A stretch of 10,103 nt of DNA from an uncultured Bacteroidales bacterium. GTDB taxonomy: Bacteria; Bacteroidota; Bacteroidia; Bacteroidales; Muribaculaceae. Below are positions 1-5,307 of the stretch, in pieces (position 1 is the stretch's first letter; each line of letters starts with the position of its first letter). The notes under the pieces are model-generated. The model was not told the DNA's origin, searched no databases, and saw only the letters and a list, made by a program, of their open reading frames with translations. The stretch spans positions 1-10,103 of the forward strand of contig UQVH01000039.1 of assembly GCA_900544535.1 (NCBI GenBank), in the 5' to 3' direction. The translations under genes were made by a program, and so were the position numbers.

Positions 1-47
1 GGAATCGGTCCTATTTTTTCAATCGCCCTCTAAAGTTTAGCGGACAG
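1..47. other. Left-edge element resembling 1679-1725; possible end of a mobile element
   Basis: Read on the plus strand this stretch has GTCCTA at 8-13, ATCGCCCT at 22-29, a CTAAA/TTTAG palindrome at 30-40 and CGGACAG at 41-47. The same landmarks, in the same order and at similar spacing, occur at 1679-1725 (GTCCTA, ATTGCCCT, CGGACAG). GTCC and GGAC could pair. No gene is visible here, and the element may run off the left edge. It could be the terminal region of an insertion sequence or a dispersed structured repeat; the window alone cannot decide. Confidence 0.3.
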
Positions 48-177
48 TAATAATTATATATGAGTATATTACAACTTCTGTGCCGCAAATACGCGCCATC
101 AACAAATATCTATCTCAAAATTCAACGGCCTGATGAAATAAGCGCTACTTACTCCACGATCTCAATAAGATAAACGT

Positions 178-218
178 CAGACGGCTGTCAACTCACTAAA
201 AGAGTCGGCAGCCGTCTG
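178..218 (-). terminator. Hairpin terminator of the lipoprotein operon
   Basis: A perfect 10-bp stem (CAGACGGCTG at 178-187 with CAGCCGTCTG at 209-218) extends inward by about six more pairs around one mismatch, leaving a short T-rich loop. It lies about 45 bp past the stop of the minus-strand lipoprotein gene ending at 264. The trailing sequence on the minus strand is T-rich but not a clean run, as is common for Bacteroidota. It could work in both directions, but no plus-strand gene precedes it here. Confidence 0.6.
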
Positions 219-263
219 TTCAATATTATATTTTCAATCTCAATAAGTTTGCCGATGGCTCCC

Positions 264-725
264 CTATTTCTGGAAAGTCGCGGAAATCTGTTTGGCCACT
301 TCCTTGATCGCACCTTCAAGATCACCAGCCTCGGTTATACCCAAAGCACAAACTCCCTGACAGGAGGCTATCGGTCGACCGCTCATGTAATCTATGAAAT
401 TGACTGTAACGATTGTCTCGATAGTAGTGTTGTGCTCTTTTGAAACTCCGTATTTAACCAACAGAAGTTCCGACTTTTGCTCCGGAGTCAGTTCTGCAAT
501 ACGCCAGCCACTGATAAGCTGCAATCCTGAAGATTCCACCGCATCAAACAATTGGATCTCATACTGCACCAGTTCGGCCGGAATACGATAGGCTTCCGTG
601 TTGAGTATGGTGGCATATTTATACTTCGCCAGATCTGCATTTTTCGACACAACGGTCTTCGATGCGGTGCAGCCCGAAAGAGCTAATACGATAATACCTA
701 TTAAAATTGAAAACAGACGGTTCAT
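264..725 (-). CDS. Small lipoprotein, unknown function
   Basis: This 153-residue protein is not recognised as a named family. It starts with a lipoprotein signal peptide: basic MNR, a hydrophobic core, then lipobox LSGC with the acylated cysteine at residue 19. It should therefore be anchored in the envelope, in Bacteroidota often the outer membrane. The mature part is about 135 residues, mixed alpha/beta by inspection, with a stretch rich in Thr, Val and Ile (about residues 98-113), then a short Cys-containing segment (ASCQGVCALG) and an amphipathic C-terminal helix. There is no catalytic motif and no further membrane segment. It begins 21 bp after the stop of the upstream lipoprotein gene (747-1598), so the two are probably co-transcribed. 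A hairpin at 178-218 ends the unit. The reading frame and export are solid; the function is unknown. Confidence 0.8.
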   Translation of the reverse strand: MNRLFSILIGIIVLALSGCTASKTVVSKNADLAKYKYATILNTEAYRIPAELVQYEIQLFDAVESSGLQLISGWRIAELTPEQKSELLLVKYGVSKEHNTTIETIVTVNFIDYMSGRPIASCQGVCALGITEAGDLEGAIKEVAKQISATFQK

Positions 726-746
726 AGTCAGATCACAAAAAATTAC

Positions 747-1598
747 TTAGTTGGTTTCGGTTATGCCGAATGAATAAATCAGTGTCGATTCATTGACTGT
801 AACATTTTCCCAGGTTCCGAACCGGCTTGTGTCGACTATCAGCCCCGGAACGGCGCGGATCAATGAACCGGGAGTGTTCGGGATCGAGACTGTGATTGTA
901 TTGCGCCCGCTCTCTCCGCTCCAGTACACACGTGTTACAGCCGACTCCAGTGTCGAGTTTGTCGAAAACGACTTGGCCGAGGCGGTCAGGGTCACGTCGA
1001 GTGCAGATGCCGTGCCGCTCTGAGGTGTCCAGTAGAGTTCCGACTGCGGAACCGCAATTGTAGACGAATCTATCGACTTTGCCTGAAACGATCGGCTGTA
1101 TTCCTCGCCTGATGTCGATTTGCCTTTAACGGTAATATCAACAGTTGCCTCGCATTCAAACTTAGGCGTCTCCGAAAAGACAATCCGCTGAATGTTGTCG
1201 GCAATTATAATCTCGGCATCGCGGCTGTTTTTCTGCACGAGATCACCCCATACGGCTATATTGATACGTCCCCTCATGAAGTCGAGCGGTAGTTTAAATT
1301 CCAGCGGTTCACCTGAATATGGCTTCTGCCGCATCGTGCCGTCGTTGCAGACAAGCTTGATATTCCTCAGAATTACGCCTTTCGGAGCCGAAAGACTGAC
1401 GCCGGAAACTTTTACAGTCAGTTCTTCGGAGTGGCTGAGCCACTGCACTGATGGCTCTACGGTGATTTCGGCAGAGATCTTCACTTTCGAGGTGTCGATC
1501 GGCGCCAGCTTCGGATCATCATGATCGGCACATGAAGTCGCGAACAGCGAAGCGGCCACACTGACAATTGTCAAGATAATATTTTTCATAATACTCAT
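747..1598 (-). CDS. Lipoprotein, beta-rich, unknown function
   Basis: This 283-residue protein has a lipoprotein signal peptide; the lipobox region is LFATSC, with the acylated cysteine at residue 23. Translation may begin at Met1 or at Met4, where MKNIILT makes a more typical signal peptide. After the cysteine comes an acidic linker (ADHDDPK) and then about 250 residues of alternating polar and hydrophobic strands rich in Thr, Ser and Val, suggesting two or more beta-sandwich domains. No catalytic motif is recognised. The short linker plus beta-rich body resembles surface-exposed Bacteroidota lipoproteins, but no SusD, SusE or fimbrillin signature is clear. It is the first gene of a two-gene unit with the lipoprotein at 264-725. 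The likely promoter is far upstream at 2016-2046, giving a long structured leader. Confidence 0.8.
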   Translation of the reverse strand: MSIMKNIILTIVSVAASLFATSCADHDDPKLAPIDTSKVKISAEITVEPSVQWLSHSEELTVKVSGVSLSAPKGVILRNIKLVCNDGTMRQKPYSGEPLEFKLPLDFMRGRINIAVWGDLVQKNSRDAEIIIADNIQRIVFSETPKFECEATVDITVKGKSTSGEEYSRSFQAKSIDSSTIAVPQSELYWTPQSGTASALDVTLTASAKSFSTNSTLESAVTRVYWSGESGRNTITVSIPNTPGSLIRAVPGLIVDTSRFGTWENVTVNESTLIYSFGITETN

Positions 1599-1692
1599 TA
1601 GTTCTATAAATGCCTGTGGATTCCTCTCATCGGGCGATAAATTTTACAGAAAAAGCGCAGGAATCTGTATCTGTTACCGTCCTACGTTTCGA

Positions 1693-1738
1693 GGCTTCTC
1701 GCATTGCCCTTTAGAAGTCGGACAGCAACGCAGAAGCC
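1693..1738 (-). other. Long imperfect hairpin in the leader
   Basis: GGCTTCT (1693-1699) pairs with AGAAGCC (1732-1738), and GCATTGC (1701-1707) pairs with GCAACGC (1725-1731), with one bulged base at 1700. As minus-strand RNA the only non-Watson-Crick pair is a G-U. The apical part holds the CGGACAG and GCCCT landmarks shared with the left edge of the window. It has no T-run, so it is not an ordinary terminator. Confidence 0.6.
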
Positions 1739-1954
1739 CACGCTTGTATATGCAATCAATGTGTCCGGCTATATTTCTTCCAAAATATTATGCCGAATGC
1801 AAGATAATTACATACCACGGGCATCTACCGTTGCACAACCCTTGACTTCTAAATGAAATTTTGCGGGAATTTCGAAACGCCAAGAATCAGCGCGGATAAA
1901 CGCTTTTCAATTACTATATTTATGTCCGCATTCCACCTCCCTCTCCACCAAATT

Positions 1955-1985
1955 CAGGCGTCAGCCCCTTACGGGCATCCGCCTG
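1955..1985. other. Hairpin with internal loop
   Basis: CAGGCG (1955-1960) pairs with CGCCTG (1980-1985); inside, GCCC (1964-1967) pairs with GGGC (1973-1976), separated by symmetric 3-nt internal loops. It is followed by a second inverted repeat, TGTCGGCG (1984-1991) with CGCCGACA (2010-2017), which shares two bases with it and so could not fully coexist. These lie just inside the predicted start of the minus-strand transcript. Confidence 0.5.
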
Positions 1986-2015
1986 TCGGCGTGGTCGGTC
2001 GACGGTCTGCGCCGA

Positions 2016-2046
2016 CAAAGTTAACAATAGCATCCGAACCACACAA
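2016..2046 (-). promoter_or_regulatory. Bacteroidota-type promoter, minus strand
   Basis: On the minus strand TAACTTTG (2023-2016) matches the -7 consensus TAnnTTTG exactly. TTGT (2046-2043) sits 19 bases upstream as the -33 element. Transcription would start near 2009 and run leftward toward the lipoprotein genes at 1598, leaving a leader of about 400 nt. Confidence 0.55.
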
Positions 2047-2147
2047 CTTTTCCAACAATAAAACTGTGATTGCATATTTTCTTGCCTCCCAAGAAACCGT
2101 CAATCTTCCACTATACCACCCCAACATTATTTTAACATCCAGCGTTA

Positions 2148-2178
2148 TTGTAATTGTAATACATTTGCATTAACTTTG
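2148..2178 (+). promoter_or_regulatory. Promoter of the toxin-antitoxin operon, with possible operator
   Basis: TAACTTTG at 2171-2178 matches the TAnnTTTG -7 consensus, and TTGT at 2148-2151 lies 19 bases upstream. The antitoxin ATG is at 2201, giving a leader of about 15-20 nt. An inverted repeat, TTGCA (2165-2169) and TGCAA (2177-2181), flanks the -7 element and could be an operator for the RHH antitoxin. The operator part is inference. Confidence 0.6.
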
Positions 2179-2200
2179 CAATATAAAACAATACTTATAT

Positions 2201-2458
2201 ATGGATATCGCACTCCCAAAAAAGAATCAAAGTTTCCGGTTGCCTGTGGAACTCCTTGACAAATTCAAACTGCTTGCCAAACGCCAAAACCGCAGTCTCA
2301 ACAATTATGTGGAGACTATTTTACTTGAAGCTACTTCTCATGTCCCAAACACCACCACCATAGGCGCCATGAAAGAGGCCGAAAGCGGAACACTGCGCAG
2401 CGTTCCGGCTCTTGATCTTTCATCCGTTGAAGCCATGGAGAAATCAATGGGATTATGA
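2201..2458 (+). CDS. Ribbon-helix-helix antitoxin of a YafQ-type pair
   Basis: This is an 85-residue protein. Residues about 9-46 fit a ribbon-helix-helix DNA-binding fold: a beta strand with NQSFRLP, helix one (VELLDKFKLLAKRQ), an NRS turn and helix two (LNNYVETILLEAT). The remaining 40 residues are polar and probably disordered until bound to the toxin; the LDLSSVEAMEKSMGL tail is the likely toxin-wrapping segment. RHH antitoxins repress their own operon as dimers and neutralise the toxin. The stop codon overlaps the next start as ATGA (2455-2458), typical of translational coupling in toxin-antitoxin operons. Since the toxin frame is broken, the antitoxin may now be an orphan regulator. A YafQ-like partner in the following frames makes the pairing secure; the exact family name is not assigned. 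Confidence 0.8.
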   Translation: MDIALPKKNQSFRLPVELLDKFKLLAKRQNRSLNNYVETILLEATSHVPNTTTIGAMKEAESGTLRSVPALDLSSVEAMEKSMGL

Positions 2459-2728
2459 AAAAATTAAAGCCGACGTCACAATATAAGAAAGATTATAAAC
2501 GATTTCGCAATAATCCGGTCAAGGTCCAGAAATTGTTTAAAATTCTTCAACTGCTTCAATCTGAGATTCCAATACCTGCGGAATATTCTCCACACAGACT
2601 GACAGGCAGGCAACTATTCGGGGTATATGCAATGCCATATCGAAAGTGATTTTCTATTAATCTGGTTCGATCCAGATTCCGATCAGATTGATCTCGTAAG
2701 ACTCGGCTCTCATTCGGAACTTTTCTGA
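2455..2728 (+). pseudogene. YafQ-type mRNA interferase toxin, broken by a one-base frameshift
   Basis: The first frame encodes 64 residues (MKKLKPTSQYKKDYKRF...) and stops at 2647-2649. It has the RelE/ParE-fold start typical of YafQ, including SQYKKDYKR and the HRLTG segment with His47, then ends abnormally. From about 2630 another frame continues with CHIESDFLLIWF and ends with LVRLGSHSELF before TGA at 2726-2728. That is the expected C-terminal half of YafQ, with the conserved His and Asp of the H-x-E-x-D segment and the terminal GSH...LF motif. Removing one base near 2626-2630 restores a 90-residue protein, the normal YafQ length. YafQ toxins are ribosome-dependent endoribonucleases. The gene is probably dead unless the extra base is a sequencing error. 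Confidence 0.8.
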
Positions 2729-2733
2729 CACAA

Positions 2734-2771
2734 AAATCCCCTCTATGAACCGTTAAAAATAGAGGGGATTT
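2734..2771. terminator. Bidirectional terminator after the toxin
   Basis: AAATCCCCTCTA (2734-2745) pairs perfectly with TAGAGGGGATTT (2760-2771), a 12-bp stem with a 14-nt loop. The ends of the stem supply an A-run and a T-run on both strands. It sits 5 bp past the restored toxin stop and about 45 bp past the stop of the minus-strand remnant ending at 2817, so it can serve both convergent units. Confidence 0.8.
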
Positions 2772-2816
2772 CCGGCTTGCGGAGATGTGCGGATTCGGCT
2801 CCGCGATGCCGTGGAC

Positions 2817-3035
2817 TTATGGATGCAACAATGATTTTATCAGGTTTACGGTCTCCGATTCATCGAGTTCGGTTTCACAGGGAATCCGGAGAATTTCATC
2901 ACGGCTGACCGTGGCATCGAAATACATCGGTATGCCGAACTCCTCAAACAGCTCTGTCAGACGACGCTCCGACTCCTCCGCGGTGCCGTCAAATCCGAAA
3001 GCGTCATGATAATAACGGCGGATGTCGTCGCCATG
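2817..3035 (-). pseudogene. C-terminal remnant of an unrecognised protein
   Basis: A minus-strand frame open from 3131 to the TAA at 2817-2819 has no start codon. Its last 72 codons (from 3035) read like real protein, with even codon use: RYYHDAFGFDGTAEESERRL, then an amphipathic helix, GIPMYFDATVSRDEIL and a C-terminal helix ending SLLHP. It is out of frame with the flavodoxin remnant just upstream, and it is not the usual C-terminus of flavodoxin-like lipoproteins as far as I recall. The simplest reading is that a deletion joined the N-terminal part of one gene to the C-terminal part of a downstream gene, near 3035. I do not recognise the parent family. Confidence 0.5.
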
Positions 3036-3217
3036 CCGCCGCGGCGCGGGCTTGACGACAGGATCAGCACCTATTTCGGCCCTTCCTTGTCGATTCGAGG
3101 CTGCACGGCGACCTGCTCCTCCGGTGTGGGTTTATCTCCGCCTGTCTTTTCCGAACATGAGGCAAAGGGCCAGAGACTCATTGCCGTCATGAAAATTCCG
3201 AGTGCCGCTTTCATCAT
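3035..3217 (-). pseudogene. Flavodoxin-type lipoprotein, N-terminal remnant with internal stop
   Basis: Translation from Met1 (ATG at 3217, overlapping the hydrolase stop as TGATG) gives 48 residues: a lipoprotein signal peptide (MMKAALGIFMTAMSLWPFASC, cysteine at residue 21) and a polar linker ending EGPK, then TAG at 3071-3073. Reading through the stop in the same frame gives VLILSSSPRRGG. This is the N-terminal strand and phosphate-binding loop of the flavodoxin / NADPH-dependent FMN reductase family. The next codons lose coding character and reach TGA at 2957-2959, with a different frame taking over at about 3035. An intact relative would have a flavodoxin domain of roughly 150-180 residues after the linker; nearly all of it is missing here. 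If alive, the 48-residue lipoprotein would have no enzymatic part. Its place after the hydrolase suggests a former redox/hydrolase operon. Confidence 0.65.
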
Positions 3218-3420
3218 CAAAGATTTTTACCGAAAAACTCCTTCATTTTGCCTACGGTCGCATCGACATATTCAGGCACATAGTAGGTCTGGATGTGTGA
3301 GGCACCCTCGACCTGAAAATACTCTTTGTCTTTGGTTCCGGCCTTTTCGAAAGCCTCGCGGCTCATATAATCGGAGTCCGATTTGCTGCCTGAGATGATC
3401 AGCAGAGGGATGTCGATCAT
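3217..3420 (-). CDS. Alpha/beta hydrolase, C-terminal part after frameshift
   Basis: These 67 residues (MIDIPLLIISGSKSDSDYM ... EFFGKNL) are the C-terminal end of the hydrolase that begins at 4304. They carry the strand and loop with the acid residue of the triad (Asp15 or Asp17 in GSKSDSDYM) and the catalytic histidine (His42 in GASHIQTYY), ending with the usual amphipathic C-terminal helix. It cannot be an independent enzyme because the nucleophile lies in the other part. The two frames overlap as ATGA at 3417-3420. An extra AT at about 3417-3422 (CCGATATGATC instead of CCGATGATC) explains the break and restores DATTYVPMIDIPLL. Unless the two pieces are made by coupled translation and assemble, this is a pseudogene fragment. 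Confidence 0.7.
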   Translation of the reverse strand: MIDIPLLIISGSKSDSDYMSREAFEKAGTKDKEYFQVEGASHIQTYYVPEYVDATVGKMKEFFGKNL

Positions 3421-4304
3421 ATCGGCACATAGGTGGTGGCATCCCAGGTCATCAGATCCATGAGGCTCGCGGTGGTGTAGCGGCTCACTGAGTTGGGATG
3501 GGCATGAGTGATGCCGTAATACTCCAGGCCGTCGTGATAGAGGGTTCCGGGCTGGAGATGGCTCATTGCTTCCTCGATCTGCTCGCGGGTCTGAGTACCC
3601 GTGGAACCTTCATAGACAACCTCGCCTGTCATCACCTGACGCTCGCGGGCGTCCGAAGCCTTCTTGAGACGATCCTGAATGGTAGCAATCTGCGCGTCCT
3701 GATAGCCGTTGTGACGTACACGGCCGGTGTTGAAAAGGCTGAGTGTGGCGGCAGCCTTGATGCGCTTGTCGCTCTGGATGGTGGCGAACGTATAGCCTCC
3801 GCCGCCACAGATACCGAGCGCTCCGATGCGGTCAGGATCTACCCCTTCATAGCGGGATATGAAATCCACCATTCCACGCACGTCGTTGATACGGTTCTGT
3901 GGAATGTCAAGATTGCGGGGCAGACCTCCGCTCGCACCCTGATAGGAAGCATCGGCAGCGATCGCGACATAGCCGAGACCCGCGAGGCGCTGGGCATACT
4001 CACCGGCAGTCTGCTCCTTTACTCCGCCATTGGGGTGCGATACAACGATCGCGGGATATTTCTTTTCGGGATCGAAATTGGCCGGGACGTAGACGTTGGC
4101 AGAGATCTGATTTCCGTTCAGTCCGTAGACTACCGGACGGATATTTACCTCGCCGGGACGGTTTTCAGTGATCGCGTCGGCATAGACCAGTCCGAAAGGA
4201 TTTTTTGTATAGTCAAAGATTTCCTGTGAATATGCTTTTGTTGCAGCCATAGTCATAAGTATTAATGCGGTTGATTTCAATATTGAAAATTTCATAACTG
4301 TCAT
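3417..4304 (-). CDS. Exported alpha/beta hydrolase (dienelactone-hydrolase-like), N-terminal part, frameshifted
   Basis: Here 295 residues are in frame before TGA. A Sec signal peptide (Met4 is the more typical start; cleavage near AYSQ-E, residues 26-28) sends it to the periplasm. The hydrolase core follows: strand IVVSHPNGG (about 87-94, oxyanion region), GYVAIAADASYQG (111-123), and the nucleophile elbow GICGGGGY with Cys166 in place of serine. Cysteine nucleophiles occur in dienelactone hydrolases and related proteins. The acid and histidine of the triad are in the next frame (3217-3420), so this product alone should be inactive. The complete protein would be about 360 residues, normal for the family. 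It is transcribed divergently from an AraC regulator that may have controlled it. The natural substrate cannot be told from the sequence. Confidence 0.8.
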   Translation of the reverse strand: MTVMKFSILKSTALILMTMAATKAYSQEIFDYTKNPFGLVYADAITENRPGEVNIRPVVYGLNGNQISANVYVPANFDPEKKYPAIVVSHPNGGVKEQTAGEYAQRLAGLGYVAIAADASYQGASGGLPRNLDIPQNRINDVRGMVDFISRYEGVDPDRIGALGICGGGGYTFATIQSDKRIKAAATLSLFNTGRVRHNGYQDAQIATIQDRLKKASDARERQVMTGEVVYEGSTGTQTREQIEEAMSHLQPGTLYHDGLEYYGITHAHPNSVSRYTTASLMDLMTWDATTYVPI

Positions 4305-4309
4305 GATTG

Positions 4310-4327
4310 GCGATTGTTAAAAATCGC
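4310..4327. promoter_or_regulatory. Short inverted repeat before the hydrolase
   Basis: GCGATT (4310-4315) and AATCGC (4322-4327) form a 6-bp inverted repeat with a 6-nt centre, ending 5 bp from the hydrolase ATG and lying within the AraC-hydrolase intergenic region. It could be an operator or a hairpin in the leader. This is weak evidence. Confidence 0.3.
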
Positions 4328-4446
4328 TGATTATTCGACCTACTTTTTGCCGTAGCCTATCCGCGAGAGCCACTGCCTTACGGCGGCCGACGGCTTTGTT
4401 TATCTACTCTATTGTCGTCATTATTCCGGACTCTTTTTTCACATTG

Positions 4447-4454
4447 CAAAATTA
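4447..4454 (-). promoter_or_regulatory. Possible -7 element for the hydrolase operon
   Basis: On the minus strand TAATTTTG (4454-4447) fits TAnnTTTG. No good -33 TTTG lies about 19 bases upstream, which would suit an activator-dependent promoter next to an AraC gene. The leader would be about 135 nt. No equivalent plus-strand promoter for the AraC gene is seen in 4305-4499. Confidence 0.35.
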
Positions 4455-4499
4455 CCGCTGTCCGGACGCCCCGAAGTTACCATTTTTACTGATTCATTT

Positions 4500-5273
4500 A
4501 TGATATTTACAGACCCCATCCAAATCTTCGGTAAAATGCCTATCTTTGCGGTAAATAACCAATCACAAACTCAGGAAAACACTCTCGTGTTCGTGGGTCC
4601 CGGACAGGTGCTCGGCCATCCTGCCGACGGCTCCGTGTTCACCGCCAAAGGATGGTGTCTCTACTTCAGCCCCGAACTTCTCAGAGGCTCCTCACTCATG
4701 GGCAAGATGAAAGACTATACATTCTTCACCTACGCCATCAACGAGGCTCTCCATATCTCTCCCCAGGAACGCCGCACGATCATAGACTGCCTCTGCAAGA
4801 TCGACGAGGAGATTGCCGCGGGGGCCGACCGCCACAGCAACATGATCATCGCTTCGGCCATAGAGCTGTTTCTCAACTACTGCGCACGGTTCTACGACCG
4901 CCAGTTCATCACACGCAAAAAGGTCAACAAAGACATCATCACATCGTTCGAGGAACTTGTCGATGACTACTACTCGTCAGGCAAAGCCGCTCAGCTCGGC
5001 ACTCTCACCGTCAACTGGTGCGCCGACCGGCTTAATCTGTCGCCCAACTATTTCGGAGACCTCATAAGGAAAGAGACCGGCGTCTCCCCTAAAGAATACA
5101 TCCAGTCCAAAAGTATCGCCGCGGCAAAAGAGATGTTGTGGCAGACTCGCCTGAATGTCAGCGAAATCGCCTACGCGCTCGGATATCAGTATCCGCAGTA
5201 TTTCACACGCGCTTTCAAAAATGCCACCGGACTTCCGCCGAACGAATACCGCCGCATCAACAGCGCAACGTAA
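4500..5273 (+). CDS. AraC-family transcriptional regulator
   Basis: This protein has 257 residues. The C-terminal 90 residues form the AraC double helix-turn-helix: first HTH about 171-191 (LTVNWCADRLNLSPNYFGDLIRK), linker KETGVSPKEYI, second HTH about 219-240 (NVSEIAYALGYQYPQYFTRAFK), then the signature ATGLPPNEYR. Residues about 28-60 (NTLVFVGPGQVLG ... GWCLYFSPELLRG) are the end of a cupin-like sensor domain, followed by a helical linker with LFLNYCARFYDRQFITR, typical of a common Bacteroidota subgroup. Members I know of have roughly 290-300 residues, so about 40 N-terminal residues of the sensor appear to be missing. The upstream frame stays open but offers no ATG before 4500. It is divergent from the hydrolase operon, its likely target. 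The inducer is unknown. Confidence 0.85.
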   Translation: MIFTDPIQIFGKMPIFAVNNQSQTQENTLVFVGPGQVLGHPADGSVFTAKGWCLYFSPELLRGSSLMGKMKDYTFFTYAINEALHISPQERRTIIDCLCKIDEEIAAGADRHSNMIIASAIELFLNYCARFYDRQFITRKKVNKDIITSFEELVDDYYSSGKAAQLGTLTVNWCADRLNLSPNYFGDLIRKETGVSPKEYIQSKSIAAAKEMLWQTRLNVSEIAYALGYQYPQYFTRAFKNATGLPPNEYRRINSAT

Positions 5274-5307
5274 GACGCATGCGGGGCGACGTCAGAAATC
5301 AGCCCGC

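Larger units (their letters stand above)
1599..2015 (-). other. Gene-free region; probable structured 5' leader or small RNA
   Basis: No convincing gene lies here. Read on the minus strand from a near-consensus promoter (2016-2046), the region contains at least two hairpins: CAGGCG/CGCCTG with an inner GCCC/GGGC (1955-1985), and a long stem at 1693-1738. In the latter, one position is an A-C mismatch in plus-strand RNA but a G-U wobble in minus-strand RNA, favouring a minus-strand transcript. A 22-codon minus frame beginning MPVVCNYLAF lies at about 1757-1825. The region could be a long leader of the lipoprotein operon, a separate small RNA, or a dispersed repeat. Confidence 0.45.

Noticed and set aside
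1853..2173. Plus-strand frame of 106 codons
   Set aside because: It runs through hairpins and a minus-strand promoter, has low-complexity composition and no domain; judged non-coding.
2600..2660. Programmed frameshift in the YafQ gene
   Set aside because: No slippery heptamer, pseudoknot or upstream SD-like stimulator is evident; a simple insertion explains it.
3071..3073. TAG as a recoded (pyrrolysine-like) codon
   Set aside because: The frame after TAG soon loses coding character and there is no sign of recoding machinery; a nonsense mutation is simpler.
2785..3398. Two plus-strand frames
   Set aside because: They are antisense to the flavodoxin and hydrolase remnants, whose protein motifs are recognisable.
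3498..4229. Long plus-strand reading frame of 243 codons
   Set aside because: It is antisense to the clear alpha/beta hydrolase with signal peptide and nucleophile elbow; composition is that of a shadow frame.
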